Source of the DNA: Plasmopara viticola
Taxonomy: Eukaryota > Oomycota > Peronosporomycetes > Peronosporales > Peronosporaceae
Reading direction: 5' to 3'
DNA: 64,000 nt
Assembly (NCBI GenBank): GCA_001695595.3
Contig: MBPM02000015.1
Span: forward strand, 744,001-808,000
A program made the position numbers and the translations under genes. Numbering within the stretch: position 1 is the stretch's first letter; each line of letters starts with the position of its first letter. Shown piece after piece: positions 1-11,916 of this stretch. The notes beneath the pieces are model-generated. The model worked only from the letters and a program-made list of their open reading frames with translations, was not told the origin of the DNA and did no database searches.

Positions 1-1021
1 ACGCATGTCCCTTACTTAACAGCGTGGGACGTCTTGTCATAGATGGCCTGGTCCAAAGTAGACAGGCATTTTAAAGACGATTACACTAGACTCTATAGGG
101 CATGACTGGTACAGCCGAAGGCAAGACAAGCTTTGAGTTACAATCATGCCGTAAATGCTCTGCTAAAAATGAATTCCGATGGCAGCGGTGGAGAAGGCTT
201 GAAAGAACTATAGCAAATGGTTGTTTGATTAAAAAAATATCGACTTCTCGTCGCTACATGACAAGATGTCGCTTTGCCCAAGAAGTAGCTCAGTATTTGA
301 AAAAACTACCGAATTCGTGCTATTTAATGCTAGAGAAGCTTTGAATTATGGTGTCGCATTCTTCCGCCATCGGCACTACCATTTGATTGAATCGTACGTC
401 GTGAAACTGACTCAGTCATAAGAAACAAATGCTGTGTGGCACGGCAGTGGCTGCTACCAAAAAGCAGTGTGGTGTCACTGACATATTCTTTCCTGCAAAG
501 CATGAATCGGAAATGGTTTTGGGGATATAAACCTCCCAAACCCCACATGTCGGAAAGCCGAATGGCGAGTGGCACATCACGGACGCTTATAACTGAATGC
601 GGCCTCTATCGTAGCCCAGACGTTCAGCCCGAATCATGGAGTAAAGCAACGTGCAAAGTTTAGTGCGCTTCACTTAGTCGACAGGCTTTGTCAACCACTC
701 ATACAAGATGGTGACATACTATTAATTGTTGTCTACACCCTGAGCATTATGGCCATTGTATGCTTCTGCGCGTCTCATCATCTGTTGACACAGATATCTA
801 GGTTCCTGCAGGGCATATAGCTCTACTCGAATTGTGCACAACACGTAGCAATGATGCGCAAATCAATTCTATCCACCTGCATGCAACGCTCACTTTAATG
901 CACACACAGAAAAGCTTAATACTAAGTGCATCTCAATAAAATTTGCGCTCAAATAGTTATGGCCAAAACAAGTGAAGCAATAAAACTTAATTAATCTTGG
1001 TCGAAGCATCAACAACTCACG
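1..1021. other. No gene recognised (left edge)
   Basis: Short open frames occur on both strands, but none shows a recognisable family, a compositional pattern or a splice structure. It probably holds the 5' flank of the ELM2-SANT-PHD gene that starts at 1022. An upstream exon of that gene cannot be excluded. Confidence 0.5.
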
Positions 1022-2316
1022 ATGGCGAAGTCCATCGTGAGTCCGGCGGAGATCCCGCCCATGCTATCGCAGGAGCAGCGGGAGAGTCTTCCGTACACCC
1101 CACAATGTCGTCAGCGATGGAGTGCGAGTCAGACGCCACCATGCAAGGCTGACGATATCGACAACTATCTCGCTGAATTCGCTTGGCTTAAAGAGAGAGA
1201 AGTGGTGCACTTGACTGTCTTTCCACGCACGTTCCTATAATCTTGTAGTCTAAATATCATTCCTATACCTTTCTATGCATTGCAGGCTCTCGAATGTCTC
1301 TTTGACGAAGACTTTAATGTACCAAAGGCGGTCAAACTACTGCACGCCCGCCGTCGTACGAACTTTAAAGCACGACGCAATCTCGACAAGCACCTCACGT
1401 CAGAACTTTACCAGCACTCAATTGCAACGCACGGCAAACGATTTGACCTTGTCAAGGTGCGTCTAGTGACCATTTCGAGGCTAGTAAAAGATTTCAATCC
1501 CGATTGCCACAGCAAGCGCTGGGCGAGGCGATCGATACGCGTCAAGTCGTTAGTCATTACTACTTATGGAAGCGGTCCGACGAGTTCAAAGAGTGGCGAA
1601 CGCACCAAAAAGTTAAAAAGACTCGAAAGACCAAGAAGCAAATCGAGCGTCTGCTTGGTTGGGCCGAGGATACGAAATCAGAGCCGAAAGCTTTGGTCGC
1701 CTACCATCACCAGCTCTGTGAAGTGTGTGCAACTGGAGGGAGTCTGCAATGTTGCCATGGATGTTTTCGTGCATATCACATCAGCTGTGCCCAGCCGCCA
1801 ATTGTGCAAAAAAGCACCCCGGAGCAATGGTATTGCATCCACTGCCACATTATGTTTGGTGGCCCAACACCAAAGCAAGTGCCAAGCGAGGAGAATGAGT
1901 ATTGCATGGTTTATAAGCGAGGACCTACTTTTCCACGCTCGTTGCTCGAGTCAATGACGGACGGGAGTAGCTCTGAAGCTGAAAACGAAGCAAGCGAAAG
2001 CGTGGCCGGATCCGAATCCAGTGGGGAAGTCGAGAGTGACGACAGTGGGAAGATTAATAGCAGCAAACGACAATCAACCTTATCAGAAACGGAGCGAAAT
2101 CGATCAACCTTACCCGACATCTTCGTGGCCTCTTTGTCCGTGATGAATGAGGAGAGTCTCGAAAATGAAAATTTAACTGAGCTCAATCATGCTACAGCAA
2201 AGTCGTCTCTTGTCGAGCATAGAACACTGGAAGAAAAGCGACCTGGAGCGGGCAGGAAGCGACATCGCAAGATGCTGGCTCCTCGTCGGATCGTGCCGTC
2301 TAGTTTCCGAGGATAG
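1022..2316 (+). CDS. ELM2-SANT-PHD finger chromatin protein
   Basis: Likely nuclear chromatin reader or corepressor subunit. Three exons keep frame: 1022-1201, 1286-1456 and 1513-2316, with introns of 84 and 56 bp, giving about 384 residues. Residues 1-90 resemble an ELM2 domain (AEIPPML near the start, then a helical ALECLFDEDFNVPKA stretch). Residues about 100-140 are SANT-like (THGKRFDLVK, then VVSHYYLWKRSDEF across the second junction). A PHD zinc finger follows near residues 185-235 (CEVC, CCHGC, YHISC, WYCIHC). The tail is acidic and Ser-rich. ELM2-SANT proteins usually recruit histone deacetylases; that role is inferred here. The end is uncertain: the frame stops at 2316, but the +1 frame stays open and acidic (SEDSFSDHGDKEPFSPDK) to 2407, just before a SINE. 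A frameshift or missed intron is possible, as is an additional upstream exon. Confidence 0.8.
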
Positions 2317-2439
2317 CTTTTCAGATCATGGTGATAAGGAGCCCTTTAGCCCGGACAAAGTCGAGCTGGAAAGCATTATGGTATATCTATACATCGATAA
2401 ACTTTAGGCAGGCATTAATTATGCATTTACTTACGGTCA

Positions 2440-2770
2440 CTACGGAAGAGGTTGGGGTGACGCCCTCCTTCCAAGCGCGGGAGCTAAATGCTCGCGCGCT
2501 TCGGGCAGGTGCTCTCGGGCATCTGCAGGTTTCTAACGAGTCTCACCCTCGACGCGACGGTCTCCAGCACCAGAGCGCCCCCTGGGCTCTTACCAAGTCA
2601 GAGATAAACAAAATAATGGAAGACCCTCACGACCTCGGTGCTGGCTGCACTGCCCGCCGAACGAGACCCGACGTATGCGGACATTACTCTATGCCGTGGA
2701 CTAGCCATAGAGCCTAGCACGTGCATAACTTGGCAACGCGATAACGTATAACAATACAATACAATACAAT
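2440..2770 (+). repeat. SINE-like retroposon, copy A
   Basis: One of three near-identical copies (others at 23388-23711 and 42888-43213). It starts around GGTTGGGGTGACGCC, is GC-rich for about 260 bp and ends in a run of ACAAT/AATAC repeats. It is flanked by a 12-bp direct repeat TACTTACGGTCA (2428-2439 and 2770-2781, one base shared with the tail), the expected product of target-primed insertion. I see no clear tRNA A/B box. A continuous frame of about 85 codons crosses the element but is best read as an artefact of GC-rich sequence. Confidence 0.85.
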
Positions 2771-2852
2771 ACTTACGGTCAAAAAAAATTCGCGCTTTTA
2801 TTTAATGCCTCATGTTAATCTTCAAGTAGTTCCCTACATTCTCATCATTTAT

Positions 2853-4478
2853 TTAGCTCAATAAATTCTTCACGGGGGTCGCCAGCCAAGCCGTGACCGT
2901 CTTCGCAGTCACCGCGTCGACCGTAAAGTTAAAGTCGTCGGAGCCGAGTTCAATAATCTTGACAAGGCCCTCGCTTGCATTGTCAAAGATCGTGACGTAC
3001 GTCACTGGGGCATCCGTTGGACGCTCCGCGTAATTGTCGGCACCGGGAGAGACGCTGCCATCGTAGAAATAATAATGGGTGGACACCTTGTCCTGTCCAG
3101 GCGTCGTTTCGACGACCTCGGCGACATCAATCTCCCCACAGCCGCCGTGGGCGCCCGAGCCACGGCAATTGCACCCATATTGATTTGCACGCACAACTTG
3201 AGCGTTCAGTAACCAGATGGCCGGGAGGTTTACCGTCGGGCCCGTCGGCATTTGTACTCTTGTCACAAACATTTTCATGCCGCCGTCCCATCCATGGTAC
3301 CCCAGGTCGTCATAGTACCCAATGCACCCGTCCTTGTCGGCACATTTCGTCGCCGCCAAAATATTCACTTCACACCCAGTCGAGACGCACGGTCCACCCC
3401 CACGGACCGACGGGTCCGCGGCATCCGCCAACCATCCGCCAAACACCGTCGATTCGGTGGCAGTAGCCGTACCGTCCGCCGTCGCGTACCCCTGGGGACT
3501 CGATTGCGCTCCCGTGTAATCAATGTTCAGGTTACTCATCACCACCATGTTGTCTTGAGTACCGGCGTGGGCGTCGTACGACGATACTTTGACCCACTCG
3601 TTGCCAGATGACCCTGTAAACACTGCCACGTTGTAAAGGTTCAACGGACCTCGAAAGACCATCGAGACCTCTTCACTCATTGGCCCCACTGGATCTTGGA
3701 TGGCCACGTCTTCAGTAGTGCACGTACCCAAGTTCGTAACCTTTTGGTACCTGCCAGCAGCCGCACCAGCATTCAAGCCACTGTAGACAAAGCTGGAACG
3801 GATAGTAGCATTGGAAAAGTCCCCAGTCACGCGGTATACGGTTGAGTTGGTGCTTGGGCTCACGGGAGGTGACGTATCAAGAGGAGGTGAAGTGCACTGA
3901 ACAGGAACGTCCGAAGTCGGCGCAGGCGTTGGAAGTTCGACGGCAGGGGTTCCTGCATTCAGCTCGTCTGGGCAAAAGATCACTTGCAAGGCAAGCGAAT
4001 CCGGGCAATTATGCAACTTTGAGTTGTCAGAAGGGTACAGGTAAGCCCCTTCACAATCGGCGCGATTGCAAGAGACAATGGCACACTCTGCATTCACGGC
4101 CAAATTGGTCGTGTCGGGAATGATACGCATGGCCACGTTGTAGCCCGTCTTGCTTGACGTTGCAGCGCATTCAACGTAACTCGTGCAACTGCCTGCTCCA
4201 GGAGGCACCGTGCTGATTGCGTACCACGTCTTCCCGCCACTAATCGCAAATTGAGCCAGCGTCGCCTCGGTGCTCGTACCATCCCGAAACATTCCACTAA
4301 AGCCATTAACCAAGTCCCGAGACGTGGAAGTACCCACTGGAAGAATCTCAGTTGCACTATTATCGTACAGATGCACGTCGTGGGTACATTGATTCAAAAA
4401 AGTTACCCTTGTCGCCAAGAGTACGTTCATCTGAATCGCAGCGAATAAATTGCCAATCGTGAAAAGCATACCCCGCAT
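2853..4478 (-). CDS. Secreted thaumatin-like / TOS1-type glucanase-family protein
   Basis: A single exon encodes 541 residues. The N terminus (MRGMLFTIGNLFAAIQMNVLL) looks like a secretion signal. Residues about 28-170 resemble a thaumatin-like domain: a Cys-rich module with FLNQCTHDVHLYDN, then SCTSYVECA, AECAIVSCNRADCEGAY and a closing FCPD. A Pro/Thr/Ser linker (about 175-210) follows. The C-terminal ~330 residues resemble the fungal Tos1/YJL171C cell-wall family, with PAIWLLNAQV, YGCNCRG and CGEIDVAEV. The last contains an E-x-D-x-x-E pattern like the catalytic motif of GH16 beta-glucanases (near residues 447-452). Likely role is remodelling or binding of beta-1,3-glucan in the cell wall or apoplast; this is inferred from family. 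The gene ends tail to tail with the ELM2 gene, with SINE copy A between them. Confidence 0.8.
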   Translation of the reverse strand: MRGMLFTIGNLFAAIQMNVLLATRVTFLNQCTHDVHLYDNSATEILPVGTSTSRDLVNGFSGMFRDGTSTEATLAQFAISGGKTWYAISTVPPGAGSCTSYVECAATSSKTGYNVAMRIIPDTTNLAVNAECAIVSCNRADCEGAYLYPSDNSKLHNCPDSLALQVIFCPDELNAGTPAVELPTPAPTSDVPVQCTSPPLDTSPPVSPSTNSTVYRVTGDFSNATIRSSFVYSGLNAGAAAGRYQKVTNLGTCTTEDVAIQDPVGPMSEEVSMVFRGPLNLYNVAVFTGSSGNEWVKVSSYDAHAGTQDNMVVMSNLNIDYTGAQSSPQGYATADGTATATESTVFGGWLADAADPSVRGGGPCVSTGCEVNILAATKCADKDGCIGYYDDLGYHGWDGGMKMFVTRVQMPTGPTVNLPAIWLLNAQVVRANQYGCNCRGSGAHGGCGEIDVAEVVETTPGQDKVSTHYYFYDGSVSPGADNYAERPTDAPVTYVTIFDNASEGLVKIIELGSDDFNFTVDAVTAKTVTAWLATPVKNLLS

Positions 4479-4723
4479 CCTGGAAATGCAACAAGTTGCA
4501 GACCAAAATTGCCAATAAAGTAGTCAAAAGCAAGCAACTTGAAAAGTGCGCAACCTTGCCAAGAACACGCCACCGAAAATATATTTCAGGACGTAAAGTA
4601 TTTTTGCATCCCCTTAAAATAGACACTCCACCCTCGAATCTGGGTTTTTGCTTGTATGAAAAAAAAAAAAAACACCCACACCCTTATCCAGCAACTATAT
4701 TTCAAAGTAGTAAAGCCGTCCAC

Positions 4724-7700
4724 TTATCCTGAAAAGTGTTCAAAGATCCGTTCCAGCGACAGCTCGCTCACACTGTACTGGGCAATGGCAAAGTCCTGTT
4801 TCTTGTCTTCCAAGACTTGAAACACATCGGCGAGGCCAAAGGCATCGGTACACGACGTTTCGTACACGCCACTGGCATTGCTGCCACTGCCACGGGCAGT
4901 CTCGAGATCCACCGCCACGACGGCTTGCCCCGATCGCGTCGTAAACTCGGCGTGGAACAAGTGCGTCTCGAGCCGTTGAAACGCTTCGTGCAAGAGCCAC
5001 TCGTGCACAAACGCGAGCATCGGCACCTTGGCCTCCGTCTCCTTGACACGCAACGCATCATCACTCTCGACCTCGAAGCGCGACTGAACGCGTGCGAGCC
5101 ACGGCTTGACCTGTTGACGAGCCGCCGTCGTCGTGGCACGGTCGCTCTTGGGATACGCCAGCGTGTAGCACGCTTCCCACGCTTCCATCAACTGACGGAC
5201 GGGAAGCGTCTGGCGCTCGAGGTCGTGCGCCGTCAGTTTCAACGAGTTTTGCACGTGCGTCGTGTACTGCGCGACCCGGTCCAATGTCCAGATACACGCG
5301 CTGTCGAGCCGCACACTGATGGCAATGCCACGGGAAACGCGCTGTTTCAAGTCGGGGATGCTCCCGCTCCACACGACCTTGCCTTTTAAGAGCACGACTG
5401 CATTCGCACACACGGCCTCGGCTTCTTCCATGCTATGCGTGGTAAACAAACAGCTCGTGGCGTTCACACTGTGGCGCTTGGCTTGCAACACACGCCACAT
5501 GAGACGCCGGGCCACGACGTCCACGCCCGCCGATGGTTCATCCAACAACAAGAGGGACGTGTGGTCGCTCAAGAGCGCGAGGGCCAGCATCAACCGTCGT
5601 TTGTTGCCGCCACTCAAGTGACTCGCTGCCGTCTTGGCCACGGGAAACAGGTCCAGGCGCTCCATGAGGTCATCAATCACGCTCGCTTCCGGCTCTGTCA
5701 CGCGACACTTGCGGAGACGGTAGAAAAACTCGAGGTGCTCCCGCACGCTCAAATCTTCAAAGAACCGGTTGCCTTGCGCACAATAGCCGTACCGGCCACT
5801 GGCGTCGCGCGGCTGCGTCGTCACGTCACACGCATCAATCAGCGCCTTGCCCCTCGTCGGTGCAATCCCGGCCGTCAAGATCTCAAACATGGTCGACTTG
5901 CCCGACCCATTGACCCCCAAGAGCGCGACGCAATCGCGTTTCTCGACGGCAAAGCTCACGTTCTCGAGCGCCACGACTTGGCCACTGGACCTCGTGACGG
6001 GCGCCACTCCTTCGCCATGGGCTGCTTCGCCACGCGTCGAATTCTGTGGATTGTACACGTGCGTAACGTCAAGGACACGGACCATGTCCGCGTGCTCACT
6101 CTTGTCCTCCATCGGAGCCTGGTCGGCGACCGTATAGCCCTGTCTAGAGGCTACAAGCCGTTGCAACGCACGCAGCCGCGCTGTGATCGATTGCTTGACG
6201 ACCGTGGGGTACATTTGCACCTGGTCAATGAACAAGAGCAGCACCGTCGACACGATGCTCGAGAGCAGCAAGGCCACCCATCGACTTTTACTCACTTCCC
6301 ACGACCACACACTTACTCTTGCCGTGCTCATTAAATCCTTCATCATGACAAGGGGATCCAACGTCGTCAAATCACCGTCCACGACGAGACACTGACGGCG
6401 CATGGGCGCCCACGAAATGGTCACAATGTTCAACGCGGCCATACTAAAGGTATACAAGGGAAAGACTTGGAGCACGTTTGAGACCAGAGCCGCCTTGACA
6501 CACAAGCCTGGAATGATGGACAGAGTAAACGTGAACGACGCGGCCATGATTTGAAAGAACGACAGGTACGACATGTACGACTGGGCGGACGAATGCGACG
6601 CAAAGACGAGGGAACTGAGGTATTGACTGGGGATGATGGCCACGCCAAAGAGCGTCATGGTCGCCAACCACGCAACGATAATCTCGGCCGTGAGGCAGCC
6701 GGAAAAGACGGCAAGCACGAGGCAAATGGTGAGGATTGCCAGTGTATAGACCGCGTAATCAAACACAAAGTGCGCGAGCCAATACAGCGACGAAGCGTAC
6801 GTCGTTTCGAGGTGCTGGTACTGCATGCGTTTCAAGCCACTCCCTTTCTCGCGCGCCACGGGGCCCACGTACGACCCGGCAATGGAACTCATGGCCATCA
6901 AGAGGTAGAACGTCACCATGATGCGTCGCACGACACTCAGCGCTTCGTCCGGATCAATCACCACGCCTTCTTTTGCATTCGCCGTCAAGCCCGTGCCCAG
7001 CACGACGTCAGGAGGGTAGATGCCCCGCTTGACCACCAAGTCACACGTTGCAATCGTGCCCGCCCCTTCCTGCGCGGCGCGCGCTCGACAATACGCATCC
7101 GACATCCGTTGCAACGTCACGGGTAAAGCGCGCCGGATACTTTCGTTGTAATACATGGCATACGACAGCACGGGAGAGAGCAAGGGATTTGTGGATGTCC
7201 AATTCACGGCCGAGACGAAGATCCCGGCGAAAAACGTCGTGTGCGTGGCCGACACGATCGCCTGGAGCATCGCGCGCTCGGTCGTTGCGTTCGCATCCAG
7301 CACAACCGAGTGGGTGTGAGCGCCCAGTTGCTCTACAAGCGCGGCGACCGCATCGCTCACGTTCGCCGGCGACGCAATGAACAAGGACGCGGCTTGGTCC
7401 GACGGCGCCAAGGCCGTGACGGTCTCGATCGACCCATCCAAGTCCAACATGTGCTGGAAAGCCGCCATGGCGATCGCAAAGAACGCAATGGGCCACACGT
7501 ACTGCACAAACAGCGCCTTTTTGTCCCGACACGAGACTTTCAACCGCTTCCAAAGCAAGGCACCCAGTTGCCGCTTGACGTGATGCCACCCTCGATCGTT
7601 CCAGTCCATCACTTCCTCCACAGTGGCCGCCCTCTTGTCCATCGCACGGGTGCCATGGCCAGCATCATCGTCCAAACCGTCCTTGCTCTGGTCTTTGGCG

Positions 7701-10655
7701 CGATAATACACGTCTTCACCTTCCGTGACTGTCACAAACACATCTTCCAAGTTCGTCGCAGCAATCGCGTACCGTTTAATCACGCGCTGCTGCTTGAGCC
7801 GCTCGAGGTCGCGAAAAAGCGCGGCAAACTCCCGTTCGTCTCCGTCCGTTAATTGCACGCGCGTCTCCCACTTGTTGTCGCTCACGATCGTGGCTTGGGG
7901 CACAAAGCGCTGGAGAGTCGTCATCAGCATCGCTGGCCACGCGCGACCGTCGTGTGCAAGCTCATGCTCGTCATGACGCACGACCGTGAGCTTGTACCCG
8001 ACCCCAAACCGATTGCGGAGAAAGAGACTCGAGCCACAGCACTTTAACTTGCCGTCGGCAACAATGCCAATGTTCTCACACAACGCCTGCGCTTCTTGCA
8101 TCGAATGCGTCGTGAGAATCACCGCACGATGCGTCACGGCACGCTTCAGCGCGTCCCACGTATCCAGGCGCGACTTGAGATCCATCCCGGCCGTCGGTTC
8201 GTCCAGCAACAGCACGCGCGAGGCGTCCACCAACGACAGGACCAAGGACAATTTCCGCTTCTGCCCCCCCGAGAGCGTCTTTGCCATCGCGTCCGCCTTG
8301 TCTTCCAATCGAAACTGCTGCAAGCGACTGCGCCACGTCGCTTCCGTCACGGTCTTGACGCCCAACGTCGCTTTCAGCGCACACACGAGCGCAAGGTGCT
8401 CCCACACGGTCAAGTGGTCAAACAAGATGTTTTGTTGAAAACAGACACTCAGACTCTGTCGCATCGCTTGGGGATCCGTGGCGACGCTGATGGCGCCACT
8501 CACCAACGCGTCGCCGCTCGTGGGTGCCAACATGCCGCTCAAAATCGCTAACGTCGTGCTCTTGCCCGCGCCGTTCGGGCCCAAGAGACCAAAGATTTCG
8601 CCTTTGCGGACCCCAAACGAGACGTTTTGCAACGCGACTTTGCCGTTCGGGTACGTCTTCGACAGCGCATTGACAAACAGCGTGGGGCAACAGTGCGCCA
8701 AGTACTCGGCCAGCGACGCTTCTCGCAGCGTGTCGTCCCGTTCCTCTGTCAACGTCTCGTCAGTCAATCGCATCGTCTCTTCCTCGTCGTCTTTGGCCTC
8801 CACGACCTGCCTCGTCGTGGGCCGCCAATACGATAGCTGGAACGGAAAGTACCACTTGTGCTGGACACCGTACGTCCGTGGAAACACGTGCTCCAAGTAC
8901 CATCCAAGCAGCAAATACCCGACGCATTGGCCACTCATGGCCCGACACGGCCTTGCGACGGTCTCGTACGTGATGGGTCGCAGGGCCAGTGTGACGGCAT
9001 CAAAGGCCACAATGTCGTGCAACGTCGCCATGAACACGACGGGGGAACTGATGCCGTTGAGGAGCTCGAGCAACCGGGTCAAGGCGGCCGAGGACGCCAC
9101 GACGTCGTCCCCTACCAACGACCGAATGAACGCGCCGGCGCTCAAGACAAAGTACACGAGGGGCGCACACGCGGCGGCCGTCTTGGTCTGATTGAAAATC
9201 GGCGTGATGGCAATGCCAAAGAGCAAGAGACTCGAGACGAACGTCACGAGGAGGAGCAGAAAGTAGACGGCGCCGTCGAGTGTCGCGAGAAACAAGGAGC
9301 CCGTGAGTACATACGCTGCAATGCCGGCCACGACCATCGAAGCGAGAAAGTAGAGCAAGAACCAGCTGATCAAGAGCGCCATGGCAGGGACCCCCATGAT
9401 CAAGAGGTACTCTTTCAATTGCTGTTCTTTTTCCGAGACAATACTGCGGATCAAGAGCGCGTAGGGCCAGAGAAAGAGGTAGGCCAATAAAAACACGATA
9501 TTCGACGCCAAGGGCCCGGCTTTCACGGTCACGGGACGTTTCGGCAACGCCGCGACTTGCAGCGCATGCAATTGCTCCTTTGCCAAGAGTTTCGAGACGA
9601 GATGGGACAGGAACGATTGCACGTCGTTCGAGACGTGGCCGGTCGTCAAGGTGGCGACACACGTCGAGTCCTTGAGCCCGAGTGGCGACGTTGGGGCGAA
9701 ATCGTCCCAGTCCAGCATGGCAACGACCAGCATCTTATCGAGAATTTGACACGCAAGCGCCGGGGACACTGTGTCGTACGGGAGCAAGGCACGGGGTGCA
9801 AACGTCGTGGCATTTTCGCGCAAGAGCAGATTGAAAGCCATTTGAAACGGGAGAATGTTGGGAAACGACAAGGGGCGGTGGAACGTCCACTCGGACGCAA
9901 AGAACTTGGCCACTTGATCGTCCACGTCATTGTCAATGATTTCAGACGAATCTTTTTGATAAAAGAGTGCCATGAATTCCAAGGGTGGCGAACTGGGAGC
10001 AAGAGCGTCGCGTTCGGTTTGCCGCACATCAAAGCCCGCGTAGACGTGCCAATCGTGTTGTTTCGGGTACTCGAGCAAGACGCGATCGGCGTCTTCGTTC
10101 GATGCAGTTGCAGGGAGTGGAATGACTTGACTCACGTCTTTGTAGCTCGGAATCCCCAGCTCCGTCGCACCGGGATACTCGCTGTACAATAATAGTAATC
10201 GTCAGAGTCGTAAAAAATGACAATCGTAGTATACTATACCGATCGAGGTAGTGCAAAAAGAGCAGCGAATCGGGTCGGTCGATGAAAGCGAGGCTCTGAT
10301 TGCTTTTTGCCAACAATAATGGCAAGGCCGTCAGCAAAAACGGCGCATACTCCGTCTTGACTTCGGGGAATCCTTGGTCGGTCTGCAACGACTTTTGACT
10401 GAGCATGTCCGTCATGGCTTGGTGCAAGCCTTGAAGATCGGCAAGATTGTTGCCGGGCATGACCATTTGCGCGTTGTAGTCGCACATTTTCTGGACGAGC
10501 AAGAGAATGACACTGAGCGGAATGACGACGTCCAGCAAAAGCGCTGGGTACAGCCACCTCTTGCCCACGCGTCCACGATTTAAGCCACTTTCGCGTTGCT
10601 TTATCCGCCAGTTTTTCCATAGCAAAACGCGCACGCTAGCCCACAGACCCGTCAT
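4724..10655 (-). CDS. Full-size ABCA-family ABC transporter
   Basis: Predicted membrane lipid/sterol-type transporter of subfamily A. Two exons keep frame: 10240-10655 and 4724-10181, with a 58-bp intron (10182-10239), giving about 1957 residues, normal for a full ABCA protein. Layout is TMD1 - NBD1 - TMD2 - NBD2. The first helix follows LLWKNWRIKQRESG, typical of ABCA N termini, with a large extracytoplasmic loop after it. NBD1 has Walker A GLLGPNGAGKST (about residue 672), signature LSGGQKRK (about 776) and Walker B RVLLLDEPTAGMD. NBD2 has ALLGVNGSGKST (about 1559), LSGGNKRR (about 1661) and LLLLDEPSAGVD. All ATPase motifs look intact. Third codon positions are markedly GC-rich relative to many neighbours. 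Substrate cannot be read from sequence. Confidence 0.95.
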
Positions 10656-10923
10656 CTCCTGAATTCGAGTTGCGGCGTCGGATGGGGTGCGAAATAGTAT
10701 ACTCTATATTTACAGCGCATCACTCATACATATATACTTTTGCTAATTTTGGACCGGCAAATTGACCGAAAAGAATAAATAGTTTTTCTTTTATCGCTGA
10801 GCACTTTTTTTTTTGTCATTTTACCTTTGCATACAGGAAATGTACATTTATTCTAAGAGGGTTTGCTAAGTTGCTGTTGTGTAACTCAATCGGTTACAGA
10901 AAGATGCAAGTGCTATCCTTCCG

Positions 10924-11777
10924 ATGAATGTCCTCAACGCAGTCTGGCGCTTCTCGTTTGGCAAAGACAAGCATGTGGCTGATGGGCTCAAGGTACTTGA
11001 GCAGATTCGATCGATGCTTGTGAAAACTATTGCCAACTCCGGTGGCTCTCCGCACGCCTTGACGTCTGAAGAGATTGCACCCATCAAGGCCATTTGCGAC
11101 CAACTCATGCCGGAACATTGTGATCACATTTTTTTAGCAAACTTACGATATCAAACGCTTACTTACGTTTTTTGTGTAGTACAGTTCAGCTTATAGTGCC
11201 AAGCACAGCTCAGAGCAAAGGCGCGCGTCCTAAGCAAGTGCACTACCAGCACGTCTACGAAAATGAAGCCTTCTCCATTGGGTAGGCAATGCAACCGGAA
11301 CCATTCATAAAAACTCGTTTACTAATTGCTGTACTACTACTTAGTATCTTTATCTTACCGCCAAGCGTATCCATTCCACTACACGATCACCCTGGCATGA
11401 GTGTCATTTCGCGCATACTATACGGATCGGTTTACATAAAATCATACGATCTTGTCAAAGGTGCAGTGGCTAGTGGCACGACGCGGCTGGCACGGCTTTG
11501 CGTGGATCAAGTCGTGACAGCTCCGCACACGATGGAGTTGTTACCAACTTGCGGTAATATACACGAGCTCGTCGGTGGTGGTGACTTTGGTTGCGCCTTT
11601 TTGGACATCATCACGCCGCCCTATGACGCCAACGGTGGTCGGGACTGCACGTACTTTCGCGTCCTCGACTCGCCCGTCAGCCAAAACAATGAGAGCGAGA
11701 AACTTGTTGCGCTTGAAACGTTTGACCCGCTAGATTTTGTGGTCGTTTCGGAACCTTATCATGGACCTCAATTATGA
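10924..11777 (+). CDS. ADO/PCO-type thiol dioxygenase (cysteamine/cysteine dioxygenase)
   Basis: Cytosolic non-haem iron dioxygenase of the 2-aminoethanethiol dioxygenase/plant cysteine oxidase family. It would oxidise a free or N-terminal thiol to sulfinate, in plants and animals the oxygen-sensing step of the N-degron pathway. Three exons keep frame: 10924-11119, 11185-11281 and 11345-11777, giving 241 residues. Joining exons 2 and 3 rebuilds the family hallmark NEAFSIGIFILPP then IPLHDHPGMSV, whose two His are iron ligands. GSVYIKSYD, TCGNIHELVGG (third His) and DIITPPYD..GRDCTYF follow. The exon 1/2 junction is the least certain because several AGs lie close together (11179, 11184, 11189); 11184 is the one that keeps frame with the chosen donor. 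Confidence 0.85.
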
Positions 11778-11916
11778 GGTCAGATCGTAGTTATCGTAGT
11801 ATTCACAAAAAGCAAGCAACAACGAAAAATAGTAAATGAACAAAAACAGTGAGGCCTCACAAGAATATCATTCTACATCATAGACTTTACGTCAGAATAC
11901 TAAGCTCGAGAGACAC

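Noticed and set aside
2328..2717. 129-codon plus-strand open frame
   Set aside because: It runs through SINE copy A; the same translation recurs in copies B and C. Treated as repeat, not a gene.
5435..6334. 299-codon open frame opposite the ABCA gene
   Set aside because: Antisense shadow of the GC-rich ABCA coding sequence; the minus strand has all the ABC motifs.
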